Shown here in pieces: positions 55,942-64,000 of a stretch of DNA of 64,000 nt. Source of the DNA: Thioploca ingrica. GTDB taxonomy: Bacteria > Pseudomonadota > Gammaproteobacteria > Beggiatoales > Beggiatoaceae. Made by a program: the position numbers and the translations under genes. Below the pieces are notes generated by a model, which saw only the letters and a list, made by a program, of their open reading frames with translations, had not been told where the DNA came from and searched no databases. Numbering within the stretch: the stretch's first letter is position 1; each line of letters begins with the position of its first letter. The stretch spans positions 2,914,001-2,978,000 of the forward strand of contig AP014633.1 in NCBI GenBank assembly GCA_000828835.1, read 5' to 3'.

Positions 55942-58329
55942 TTAAAATTCTTCCCAACCCTGATGATGAACGGTGCTTTTATGAGTAGATACTTTTGATT
56001 TGAGGTGAGGGTGGGCTATTTTTTTCACTTGAACCGGTGGTAACTTCTTTTTACGAACTTCTGGCTGAAGTGGTGCACTCACTTTACCTAATTTAAAAAA
56101 GGTGACTTGTTGTTTGAGATTTTGCGCTTGGGTACTCATCGATTCACTGGCAGCCGCCGCTTCTTCAACCAGAGCCGCATTTTGTTGGGTCATTTCATCC
56201 ATTTGAGTCACTGCTTTATTAACTTGTTGAATACCTGAAGATTGTTCCTGGCTAGCGGCGGCAATTTCCGCGATAATGTCATTCACTTTTTTGACTGCGG
56301 TCACGATTTCTTCTAAAGTTTCTCCAGATTGGTTAGCTAACTTGGTTCCTTCGGTTACTTTAGTCACACTATCTTTGATTAACTCTTTGATTTCTTTAGC
56401 GGCACTAGCACTTCGTTGAGCTAAGTTCCGCACTTCCGAAGCAACGACAGCAAAACCACGTCCTTGTTCACCCGCACGAGCGGCTTCGACGGCCGCATTC
56501 AATGCTAACAAATTGGTTTGAAAGGCAATATCATCAATGACACCAATGATATCAGTAATCTTTTGACTACTCTTATTGATTTCCATAATCGCCTGAATGG
56601 CTGCGCCGACAACTTCACCCCCTTTGATAGCATGATCAGTAGCAGTAACCGCAAGTTGTGTGGCTTGTCTAGCATTATCCGCATTTTGCTGGACCGTACT
56701 CGTCATTTGCTCCATGCTAGCTGCGGTTTCTTCCAAAGAGGCGGCTTGTTGTTCAGTGCGTTGGCTGAGACTGTTATTGCCTTGCATAATTTCTTCCGCC
56801 GCGATATTCACTCTATCCGCTGTTTGTTGAATGTCAGTCATAATTTCGATTAACCGCGTTACCGTTGCATTCGCGTCGTTTTTCAATTGCTCAAAGGCAC
56901 CGGTGTAATCATTTTGAATCGTTTGGGTTAAATCGCCTTGGACTAACGCCGCAAAAACGCGCATGATATCTTCAATCATTCTTTGAGTTAAAGACATGAT
57001 TTTGTTTATACTTTCACTGAAAGATTGGAAAAAGCCGGTTTTATTATCGAGATTAATGCGTTGTTTAAAATTACCTTGAGAAGCAATTTGAACGACTTCA
57101 TTAATTTCTTGCTCAGTAGCGACTTCTAGGGTGCGATTATTGAACTCAATCACCATACCCAACCGTTCGCCTTGGTCATTAATGACCGGGGTGATAATAT
57201 GATCGAGAATAACCCCACCTAAGTTGATTCGCACACGATGGACATTCGTTAACTTGGCTAACAATTGCCGCTGATGGGTTGGATTTTTATGAAAGAAGTT
57301 AATATTAGCACCCAATAAATGTTCCGCATCAAAGTTAGGTATTTCGGTACGAATTTTACCTTGTTCCTCTCTGAATAATTGTTGTGCCGCTTCATTGAGG
57401 TAAATAATATGATATTCACTATCCGTAATGAGAATGTTAGTGGTGGCTTTATCTAACGCACTGTTGATACGTAAGGCATTGTCGGCGATGCGTTTATCTT
57501 CTTCCATCCGTTCTTTTAACTGGTTTTGGGTATTGGTCAATTCTTCGATGCGTTCCCGTAATTGGATTTGCATTTTATCCAGTGATTGTAATAATTTACC
57601 GATTTCGGTGTGATTATCGACTTCGATTTGATTATGCAAATTGCCATCGCTGATTCGATTAGCAACCCCAATGGCCAAATTAATTTTTTGATTAATCAGA
57701 TTCGCTATCCAAAACGCCAAAGCAATCCCGCTTGAAATAACGATAAATACTATCACTAATACCCAGATAAATATGGTATCGGTCTGAGTATTGGCATTAT
57801 TAAAAAACTCTTTGGCTTTGTTGCTAGCAAAATCAGTGAGCTTTTTCGCAGCCGCATCTAACTTCTCGAAATGTTGCGCTCCTTCTCCACTCAGAATAGC
57901 GGTAGTCGCTTCTTCTCTTTTTCCCTGCTGAGCTAAAGTGATGATTTTATCTCGGATAGTTTTCCATTCATCGAAAAGATTTTTAAAACTATCGACATCT
58001 TGTTGATCACCTAAAAACCGCTCAGCGATAATTTCAAAGTAAGTATGAATTTCTTGTTCATAATCATCGATAGCTTGTCTCGATTTTTCTACCGTCGTGA
58101 GCTCTGGATTAATCGCAATGTTTCTCATGTGCTCACGAATTTTCAGGAGATTAATATTGACATCACGCACCGTGTTGGTCACCATGAAAGGATGATTGTA
58201 CAACTTAGTGGTGAATTCAGATAAAGTGTGCATTTGCAAAAAAGCAAACGTACTAATAACAACAATAAAAACTATCATGAGTCCAAAACCCTGATAGAGT
58301 AAAGTACTTATCTTGCTGTTTTTTAACAT
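55942..58329 (-). CDS. Methyl-accepting chemotaxis protein, four-helix-bundle sensor, C-terminal CheR tether
   Basis: 795 residues from ATG 58329, with GAGGAG 6 bases upstream; the longer frame to 58392 is not supported. A sensor resembling the 4HB type lies between membrane segments (about 13-35 and 190-212). A HAMP domain, a PAS domain (about 290-400) and a HAMP-like linker follow, then the signalling domain with the hairpin tip [20 protein letters not shown]. The protein ends with GWEEF after a basic linker, a variant of the NWETF tether for CheR/CheB. It lies directly downstream of a second MCP. Confidence 0.95.
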   Translation of the reverse strand: MLKNSKISTLLYQGFGLMIVFIVVISTFAFLQMHTLSEFTTKLYNHPFMVTNTVRDVNINLLKIREHMRNIAINPELTTVEKSRQAIDDYEQEIHTYFEIIAERFLGDQQDVDSFKNLFDEWKTIRDKIITLAQQGKREEATTAILSGEGAQHFEKLDAAAKKLTDFASNKAKEFFNNANTQTDTIFIWVLVIVFIVISSGIALAFWIANLINQKINLAIGVANRISDGNLHNQIEVDNHTEIGKLLQSLDKMQIQLRERIEELTNTQNQLKERMEEDKRIADNALRINSALDKATTNILITDSEYHIIYLNEAAQQLFREEQGKIRTEIPNFDAEHLLGANINFFHKNPTHQRQLLAKLTNVHRVRINLGGVILDHIITPVINDQGERLGMVIEFNNRTLEVATEQEINEVVQIASQGNFKQRINLDNKTGFFQSFSESINKIMSLTQRMIEDIMRVFAALVQGDLTQTIQNDYTGAFEQLKNDANATVTRLIEIMTDIQQTADRVNIAAEEIMQGNNSLSQRTEQQAASLEETAASMEQMTSTVQQNADNARQATQLAVTATDHAIKGGEVVGAAIQAIMEINKSSQKITDIIGVIDDIAFQTNLLALNAAVEAARAGEQGRGFAVVASEVRNLAQRSASAAKEIKELIKDSVTKVTEGTKLANQSGETLEEIVTAVKKVNDIIAEIAAASQEQSSGIQQVNKAVTQMDEMTQQNAALVEEAAAASESMSTQAQNLKQQVTFFKLGKVSAPLQPEVRKKKLPPVQVKKIAHPHLKSKVSTHKSTVHHQGWEEF

Positions 58330-58416
58330 GATTGACTCCTCGTGGTGGAATAAAGCAACTGATTCATGGATTTTAACCGGTAATGTTGACAAAACCCGTG
58401 TGAAATAAAGCCAAAT

Positions 58417-61092
58417 TCAAGCAAGTTCTATTCCCTCAACTTCCTCCAGTTTGAAAAATTTGACTTGTTGTTCGAGGTTAATCGCCTCGATATACATCGA
58501 TTCACTCGCAGAGGCAATTTCTTTGACTAAATTGGTATTTTGTTGAGTCATGTCATCAATGTGAACAATCGCCTGATTAACATAATGAATACTTTTCGCT
58601 TGTTCCTGATTCGCTGTGGCAATTTCACCCATAATATCGCTTACCGTCGTGACCGCTTTAACAATTTCAGTTAATTTTTTCATCGTACCATCAACTAATA
58701 AAGTTCCTTCTTTGGCTTGAGTCACACTACTTTTAACTAACTGTTCAATTTCTTGGGCAGAAACAGCGGTCCGTTGTGCTAATTGCCGAACTTCAGCAGC
58801 AACCACGGCAAAGCCACGTCCCTGCTCGCCGGCATGAGCGGCTTCAATCGCGGCATTTAGCGACAGCAGATTGGTTTGAAAAGCAACTTCATTAATTAAA
58901 CTGATAATTTCAAACATTTTTCGGCTACTCGCATTCATTTCATTCATCGCCATGACTACTGCAGCTACCATGGTTTCACCTTGCTTAACATATTCCTTAG
59001 CCTGACTAGCCAATTGAGTGGCTTGATTAGCATTATTGGCATTTTGTTCTACCGTACTGGTCATTTGTTGCATGCTAGCCGCAATTTCTTCCAACGCCGC
59101 CGATTGCCCTTCAGTACGTTGTTTCAGATTAATATTATCCTGTGAAATCTCTTGCGTTGCGGTTCTAACAGCGATGGCGGTTTGCTTAATAATGTCCATA
59201 ATCGTGGTCAAGTGAGATACCGTAGCATTGGCATCTTGTTTAAGTTGTTCAAACATACCCACATAATGATTATCAATGGTTTTAGTTAAATCACCTTGGG
59301 CTAAGGCCGCAAAAATGCGTAGCGTATCTTCACTTATATTTTGATTCAGTTGAACGATCGTATTAATACTGGCACTGATAGTTTGAAAAAAACCACTTTT
59401 ATTATCTAACCGAATCTGTTGATTAAAATCACCCCGCGAAGCCGCTTGAATAACCTGATCAATTTCTTGTGCCATCAAAACTTCTTGAGTACGATCATTG
59501 AGTTCCATAACTAAACCTAAACGTTCCTGGTTAGCATTAATAATGGGGGTGATAGCCAGATTGATGGTTAATTCGCCGACTTCAAGGGTTGTAGGATAGG
59601 TATGGTTAAGTGATTGTAATAACGTCTTAAATTGCGGCGTAGTTTGTTGAAGGAGATCAAATAGGACTTCCTCTAGTCGATTCATCTCAAAATCGGGTAA
59701 TTGATGACGAAATTGATTTTCGGCTGCCACAAAAAAATGTTGAGCAGATTCATTGAGATAAATCAGTTGTTCATGCGGATTTGTAATCAAAATCGGTGTC
59801 GTAGTACAGTCCAAGGCTCGATTAAGACGTAACGCTTTTTGAGTAATCTGCTGTTCTTTTTTAAAGCGTTCCAGTAACTGCTTTTGCATTTGAGCTAAGG
59901 CGGCTAATAATTGTCCGATTTCATCTTGGGTTTCGATTTCAATCGGATTATCAAGATGCCCAGCGGCAACCGCATGAGCAATACGGATAACTTGATTGAG
60001 TTCTTTGCTCATACTGGCTAAGAGGAGATAAATAAATAAGGTGAGTAAAATAAGCAAGATAAATACACTGACAACCGTTAAGATAAAATCAGTGTTAGCC
60101 TGGTAACGAGTTTGACGAATTCGAGTGGTTAATTGTTCTGCTAGCTGCTTTTCAACTGGGTTAAGCCAATTGATTTTGGTGACTTGCTGCTTAAACCAAT
60201 CTTGAAGTTGAAAATCGCTAAACTGACCACGGTTGTCAAGGTTATGAGCAGTATGGCCCAAATATTGTGCTTCCTGAGAAAAAACGGTGGTCGTTGGGAT
60301 TTCAAATTGGTCTTGTGGTTTTAGAGTGGCTAATAAATCGGTAATCATTTGCCAGTATAATTGTTGTTGGGCAACTAATTCTATAATTGGTTGAAGTTTT
60401 GTCACCGTAACCGATTGTTGAATAAACACTTTGTTTAACTGACAATATTCTAGACTAGCTGTTTCTTGAATAGATAAAAAAAAACTATAAATGAATTTTA
60501 ACTTCAAAATATTTTCGCGGGAATTCAAAGTCATTATTCGATGTACTAACTTAATGAGAACACGATTGATTTGAGAGTACACTTCAATGACTTGATCATC
60601 ATTTTGGGTTCTGAGCGTTTCGCGTTGCTTTTCTAAATCGTTAAAAATGGTTTCTACTTGATCAAATTCCGGTTTAAATGAACGAATTAATTTTTCTTCT
60701 TCAAAACCCTTAAAAAGGATATCTAAGGTGAAATGAAACCAATCGTTGGCGTGATTACTATCAAAATTAGCGGCTTTAAAATGTTTTAAAAAATAATTAA
60801 ATTCATAAATGGCTTGATCAGTTTCTATCCATTGTTGTGATAATTTATCACGGGATTGGTTATGACTCGATTGCCGCAAATCTAAGCTGAGCTTACGTTC
60901 ATTTTGGAGTTGATGAATCACCTGGATTCCTTGAACCACAAAAGGCATAATTTCTTCTAAATGCTTTATTTCTAACATAATGCTAGCTTTGTCTTTGATA
61001 TTGACAAAAGTAAAATAGAACAAAGCCACAATGGGCAAAAACAACATTAAATACAGTCGATACTTTATTTTTAACTGATTGAACCATTTCAT
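58417..61092 (-). CDS. Methyl-accepting chemotaxis protein with NIT sensor domain
   Basis: 891 residues. The periplasmic region (about 35-340) begins with [20 protein letters not shown], as in nitrate- and nitrite-sensing (NIT) domains, and lies between membrane segments at about 13-30 and 342-365. A HAMP domain, a PAS domain (about 420-530), a HAMP-like linker and the MCP signalling domain ([20 protein letters not shown]) follow. No tether pentapeptide is present at the end. It is followed after 87 bases by the second MCP. The order MCP-MCP-STAS-cheR-cheD-cheB points to a single chemotaxis cluster; cheA, cheW and cheY are not in the window. Confidence 0.92.
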   Translation of the reverse strand: MKWFNQLKIKYRLYLMLFLPIVALFYFTFVNIKDKASIMLEIKHLEEIMPFVVQGIQVIHQLQNERKLSLDLRQSSHNQSRDKLSQQWIETDQAIYEFNYFLKHFKAANFDSNHANDWFHFTLDILFKGFEEEKLIRSFKPEFDQVETIFNDLEKQRETLRTQNDDQVIEVYSQINRVLIKLVHRIMTLNSRENILKLKFIYSFFLSIQETASLEYCQLNKVFIQQSVTVTKLQPIIELVAQQQLYWQMITDLLATLKPQDQFEIPTTTVFSQEAQYLGHTAHNLDNRGQFSDFQLQDWFKQQVTKINWLNPVEKQLAEQLTTRIRQTRYQANTDFILTVVSVFILLILLTLFIYLLLASMSKELNQVIRIAHAVAAGHLDNPIEIETQDEIGQLLAALAQMQKQLLERFKKEQQITQKALRLNRALDCTTTPILITNPHEQLIYLNESAQHFFVAAENQFRHQLPDFEMNRLEEVLFDLLQQTTPQFKTLLQSLNHTYPTTLEVGELTINLAITPIINANQERLGLVMELNDRTQEVLMAQEIDQVIQAASRGDFNQQIRLDNKSGFFQTISASINTIVQLNQNISEDTLRIFAALAQGDLTKTIDNHYVGMFEQLKQDANATVSHLTTIMDIIKQTAIAVRTATQEISQDNINLKQRTEGQSAALEEIAASMQQMTSTVEQNANNANQATQLASQAKEYVKQGETMVAAVVMAMNEMNASSRKMFEIISLINEVAFQTNLLSLNAAIEAAHAGEQGRGFAVVAAEVRQLAQRTAVSAQEIEQLVKSSVTQAKEGTLLVDGTMKKLTEIVKAVTTVSDIMGEIATANQEQAKSIHYVNQAIVHIDDMTQQNTNLVKEIASASESMYIEAINLEQQVKFFKLEEVEGIELA

Positions 61093-61258
61093 CTCACTTA
61101 TTCCCTAATCACTCATTTCTTAAAACACAATAGACCAGCAAAATGGTTATCAATCTTACGCTATATTGATTAAAGAAGTTAGGTGGGATTTGAAGGTGTT
61201 TTGCAGTGAAAGGTATTTTCAATAACTTACTTGATGCACCACTGCGCGATTTGAGTTT

Positions 61259-61306
61259 CCCTCTCCCAGCGGGAGAGGGGAAGTTTTCCTTAACTTAATG
61301 GCATTG
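61259..61306. repeat. Hairpin CCCTCTCCC-AGC-GGGAGAGGG plus 18-base repeat
   Basis: A perfect 9-bp stem with a 3-base loop (61259-61279), followed by CTTAACTTAATGGCATTG (61289-61306), one mismatch from the dispersed 18-base repeat. It lies downstream of the methyltransferase gene stop (minus strand). No T-run follows, so termination is not certain. Confidence 0.6.
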
Positions 61307-61351
61307 ACCTGACGCACGGCATATTGAACAAGATTAATCAGAAGTGAGTGA

Positions 61352-62086
61352 TTACCAAGAGCGAGTATCTATGGGTTGCGGTGAAGAAAAATAATGTTTA
61401 CCCTGATAAGCAATAGCAATATTATCTCCTACTACCTGAAATTTGAGGGGATATAATTTTTCCCACTGGGCGATTATTTTTCTTTCCCCATAGCGATTAG
61501 CATCATCCAAGATAACCACAAATTCCGGTTTCAATTTCTCAAAAACAAAAGGTAAAGCCGGATACCGACTGAATTGCAAGTTTTCATTACAAGCAGGTGG
61601 TCCATCAATAATGATCATGTCAAAATCATCCAGTGATTTAAGATAATCTTTAAGAATCTGTTGGTTAAACCATTCAAGCTTATTATCCCAAGAGATATCA
61701 CAAGGGAGCAACGGTGCATGAATGATTTGGACACTGTCGGGCGCTTCCTCAGACTTTAACTGTGCTTGAATTAAACGACACCAATTAGCATCATGTTCTA
61801 TTGAAACGACTTGAGTAGACAATTGATTTCTTTTGATCAGCCGAGCAATCAGAATAGTAGAAATTCCGGAGCCGAACTCTAAAATTGATTGGCGGTTATT
61901 AATCATTATTTCATTTAAAATTAAAGCGATACCAAGTGGTCTTAAAGCAAAAATAGACATGGGCAAATACGGATAATTGATTAACAAACTTTGAAATGAA
62001 TTGAGGCTATAAATATCCTCACTTCTAAACAAGGCTCTTTTGGTTTTTCTTGCTGCTACTCGAGGATAATCAATTAATCTTTTCAT
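61352..62086 (-). CDS. Class I SAM-dependent methyltransferase-like protein
   Basis: 244 residues from ATG 62086, which has AAGGAAG 8 bases upstream; the longer frame to 62131 is less likely. The SAM-binding site is SILEFGSGISTILIA, and acidic residues in VVSIEHDANWCRLI and FDMIIIDGPPACN complete a Rossmann methyltransferase fold. The substrate is unknown. Confidence 0.75.
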   Translation of the reverse strand: MKRLIDYPRVAARKTKRALFRSEDIYSLNSFQSLLINYPYLPMSIFALRPLGIALILNEIMINNRQSILEFGSGISTILIARLIKRNQLSTQVVSIEHDANWCRLIQAQLKSEEAPDSVQIIHAPLLPCDISWDNKLEWFNQQILKDYLKSLDDFDMIIIDGPPACNENLQFSRYPALPFVFEKLKPEFVVILDDANRYGERKIIAQWEKLYPLKFQVVGDNIAIAYQGKHYFSSPQPIDTRSW

Positions 62087-62198
62087 CCGCAAAACTTCCT
62101 TCTTAAATGTCGTTACGTCATCTATTCTCAACTCAATGCTTACTTACTTTTGAGTCTTGAAAATAACATGCAACATTTGTTCTTATATCAATACTTAC

Positions 62199-62843
62199 TT
62201 ATTTTTGGGTATTTAAAATAACATGCAACCGTTTTGGTCCATGCGCTCCCACTTGTAAGGTTTGTTCAATATCCGCTGTTCGTGATGGACCGGTGATCAT
62301 ATTCAGGGTACGAGGAAAAGGTTGTGAACGTAGGCGTATCCAAATCGCTTCTATATGAGCCACTAAATCGGCTTGAGATAAGATGACAATATGATTGCTT
62401 GGCAAAAAATTTAAGGTGGTTGGACTATTTGGACTCGACAGTAACACGACACTACCGGTTTCAGCAATGCCGGCAAAAGCCCAGCTCACACTCACTTGAT
62501 CCGCTGGTTGTGCAGCCCGATAAGCTACTTGCCATTGGCGTGGCCAATTGATCGCCTTCAAATGAGCAGCGGCTACTATTTCTGGTGGTAACTGATATTG
62601 CTGCAAAAAGGCAAGAACGGCAAAGGGAATATCGGTGGTTCGCGGAATAATTTCTATGGTTCCTGCGACTTTGGTTAATTGCTTAATAAAAATCGTGGTT
62701 AAATCAGCGGCTACAGTCGGTTGCTCGTGTATCGGGTGAGCCGCTAACCGGGCTTCCAAATTAGCAATCGTGTTATTATCCAATTGGTTACGTTGTAGAG
62801 CTTGACGAATATGAGTTAAAATCGTACTGCGAGTTGAATTCAT
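62199..62843 (-). CDS. lutC: Lactate utilization protein LutC (LUD domain)
   Basis: 214 residues from ATG 62843, which overlaps by one base the stop of lutB (TAATG). It contains an LUD domain: VSVSWAFAGIAETGSVVLLS, LPSNHIVILSQADLVAHIEA and MITGPSRTADIEQTLQVGAH. LutABC oxidises L-lactate. lutA is not within the window. Confidence 0.93.
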   Translation of the reverse strand: MNSTRSTILTHIRQALQRNQLDNNTIANLEARLAAHPIHEQPTVAADLTTIFIKQLTKVAGTIEIIPRTTDIPFAVLAFLQQYQLPPEIVAAAHLKAINWPRQWQVAYRAAQPADQVSVSWAFAGIAETGSVVLLSSPNSPTTLNFLPSNHIVILSQADLVAHIEAIWIRLRSQPFPRTLNMITGPSRTADIEQTLQVGAHGPKRLHVILNTQK

Positions 62844-64000
62844 TATTTCACCTGCCGTTTTTTCCATAGCGCCATAAATGTTTCTCCTTGCGGTGCCGGC
62901 ATATCACGACTGGCTGTCCAAGCACCTAAAAAAGGAAGGTAACGAAACCGACCCTTAGTTTGACCTAATCGACCGAGTAACCGAATCTTAACTGCAGTAA
63001 CCCACTGATAAAGCGTAATATGTCTAGCAAAAAAAGCCCATATCCCTAAAACGAAACGAGTCATTACCGGTGAGAGTTTAGCTTGATGCGCTCGAATGCG
63101 GTGATAACGCAATAAGCGTGGCAATGGAATTTGCACCGGACAAACTTCTTCACAACGTCCACATAAAGTCGACGCATTAGGTAAATCAAGCGTGGTTTTT
63201 AAACCCAACAACAACGGGGTTAAGACCGCACCCATCGGTCCAGGATAAACCCAACCGTAAGCGTGTCCACCCACGGCGCCATAAACGGGACAGTGATTCA
63301 AACAAGCACCACAGCGAATACAACGTAATATGTCGTGAAATTCACTACCCAAGATTTGCGAACGGCCATTATCGACTAACACAACATGGAATTCAGTTGG
63401 ACCATCCAAGTCATCCGTTCGGCGGGAGCCGGTGGATAAAGTGGTATAAGCTGTCATTTCTTGACCAGTGGCACTCCGAGCCAATAAGCGTAATAAAGTC
63501 GTCACATCCTCTAAAGTGGGAACAACCTTTTCTATACTCGCCACCACAATATGCACTCGCGGTAAAGTACTGGTTAAATCGCCATTGCCTTCATTAGTCA
63601 CAATAACCGTTGAGCCGGTTTCGGCAATGAGAAAATTAGCACCCGTTATACCCACGTCAGCCGCTAAAAATTTATCTCGTAACACTTGGCGTGCTTGGTT
63701 AACTAAATCTGGGATAGCGGTGGCTTGTGGATCAAAATGGTAGTGGTGATGATGGTAATAAAATAATTGCGCTACCTCTTCTTTGGTTTTATGAACCGCT
63801 GGGGCGATGATATGACTGGGCGGTTCTTTAGCCAGTTGAATAATATATTCTCCCAAATCGGTTTCGGTGACGGTAAAACCCGCTTGTTCTAGCGCATTAT
63901 TCAAGCCAATCTCTTCACTGATCATCGATTTACCTTTGATAATCTGTTGGGCTTGCGCGGTTTGGCAAATCGAAATGATTTGTTGGCAAGCACTGCTTGG
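62843..64000 (-). CDS. lutB: Lactate utilization iron-sulfur protein LutB (partial)
   Basis: The frame is open to the window edge, so the N-terminus is missing; an ATG at 63925 is internal (the upstream codons AQQIIKGKS fit the family). It has the LUD core (ISEEIGLNNALEQAGFTVTE), then two ferredoxin-type clusters: CIRCGACLNHCPVYG and STLCGRCEEVCPVQIP. The product is the iron-sulfur subunit of the L-lactate oxidation complex. At its 3' end it overlaps lutC by one base. Confidence 0.95.
   Translation of the reverse strand, partial: PSSACQQIISICQTAQAQQIIKGKSMISEEIGLNNALEQAGFTVTETDLGEYIIQLAKEPPSHIIAPAVHKTKEEVAQLFYYHHHHYHFDPQATAIPDLVNQARQVLRDKFLAADVGITGANFLIAETGSTVIVTNEGNGDLTSTLPRVHIVVASIEKVVPTLEDVTTLLRLLARSATGQEMTAYTTLSTGSRRTDDLDGPTEFHVVLVDNGRSQILGSEFHDILRCIRCGACLNHCPVYGAVGGHAYGWVYPGPMGAVLTPLLLGLKTTLDLPNASTLCGRCEEVCPVQIPLPRLLRYHRIRAHQAKLSPVMTRFVLGIWAFFARHITLYQWVTAVKIRLLGRLGQTKGRFRYLPFLGAWTASRDMPAPQGETFMALWKKRQVK

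Overview
The window reads as chromosomal DNA of a low-GC gammaproteobacterium, most like the large filamentous sulfur bacteria (Beggiatoaceae, Thiotrichales). This is an inference from several things: gammaproteobacterial gene orders (hisZ-purA; lysM-like gene-dprA-smg-topA-tsaC; rsxE-nth-rsmG; glnK-amtB), a CbbQ-type RuBisCO activase, a nitrate/nitrite-sensing (NIT) chemoreceptor, secreted RCC1-repeat and beta-helix proteins, and many short palindromic dispersed repeats. No rRNA, tRNA or CRISPR array was recognised.

Layout. 1-3.0 kb: 3' end of hisZ, then purA and a pirin. 3.1-8.2 kb: two tandem secreted RCC1-repeat genes (minus strand), then a gene graveyard with IS630 and IS1 relics and fragments of coding sequence. 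8.2-11.2 kb: a subtilisin-like protease and a YdgA/DUF945 protein. 11.2-15.2 kb: a class GN (proteobacterial) sortase with an adjacent 45-residue membrane ORF, divergent from its dedicated two-component system (pdsR-pdsS). 15.3-17.4 kb: a small conserved gene and a secreted beta-helix protein. 17.7-18.9 kb: a TumE/TumA-like toxin-antitoxin pair and a DUF29 gene. 19.0-21.9 kb: rsxE, a methyltransferase, nth and rsmG. 22.0-26.5 kb: an apparent envelope operon (CUB/coiled-coil secreted protein, Pro/Thr-rich membrane protein, DUF4398 lipoprotein, OmpA-type lipoprotein), split by a 1.3-kb insertion carrying a Phd/YoeB module and bounded by 79-bp direct repeats. 26.6-31.0 kb: cbbQ, ilvD, and a Cache-HAMP protein with no output domain. 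31.2-36.8 kb: lysM-like gene, dprA, smg, topA, tsaC. 37.2-41.6 kb: glnK, amtB and a VIT-VWA-OmpA protein. 41.9-46.5 kb: a Uma2 nuclease, an unknown gene, and an OmpA/TPR lipoprotein with a membrane-anchored J-domain protein. 47.1-52.1 kb: a 1218-residue hybrid kinase and a secreted Cys-repeat protein. 52.2-61.1 kb: a minus-strand chemotaxis cluster (two MCPs, STAS protein, cheR, cheD, cheB). 61.3-64 kb: a methyltransferase, then lutC and lutB (partial).

The most unusual points are these. The sortase system has no LPXTG target beside it, while the only VIT-VWA protein in the window carries an OmpA domain where a sorting signal would be expected. The natural full-length reading frame of cheR begins at ATA instead of ATG. 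A toxin-antitoxin insertion duplicated the gene junction it landed in and changed the duplicated start codon. A 135-bp MITE-like palindrome with perfect 18-bp ends has further copies of its ends around the window. Two small membrane-protein ORFs (11787-11924 and 36793-36918) are easily missed.
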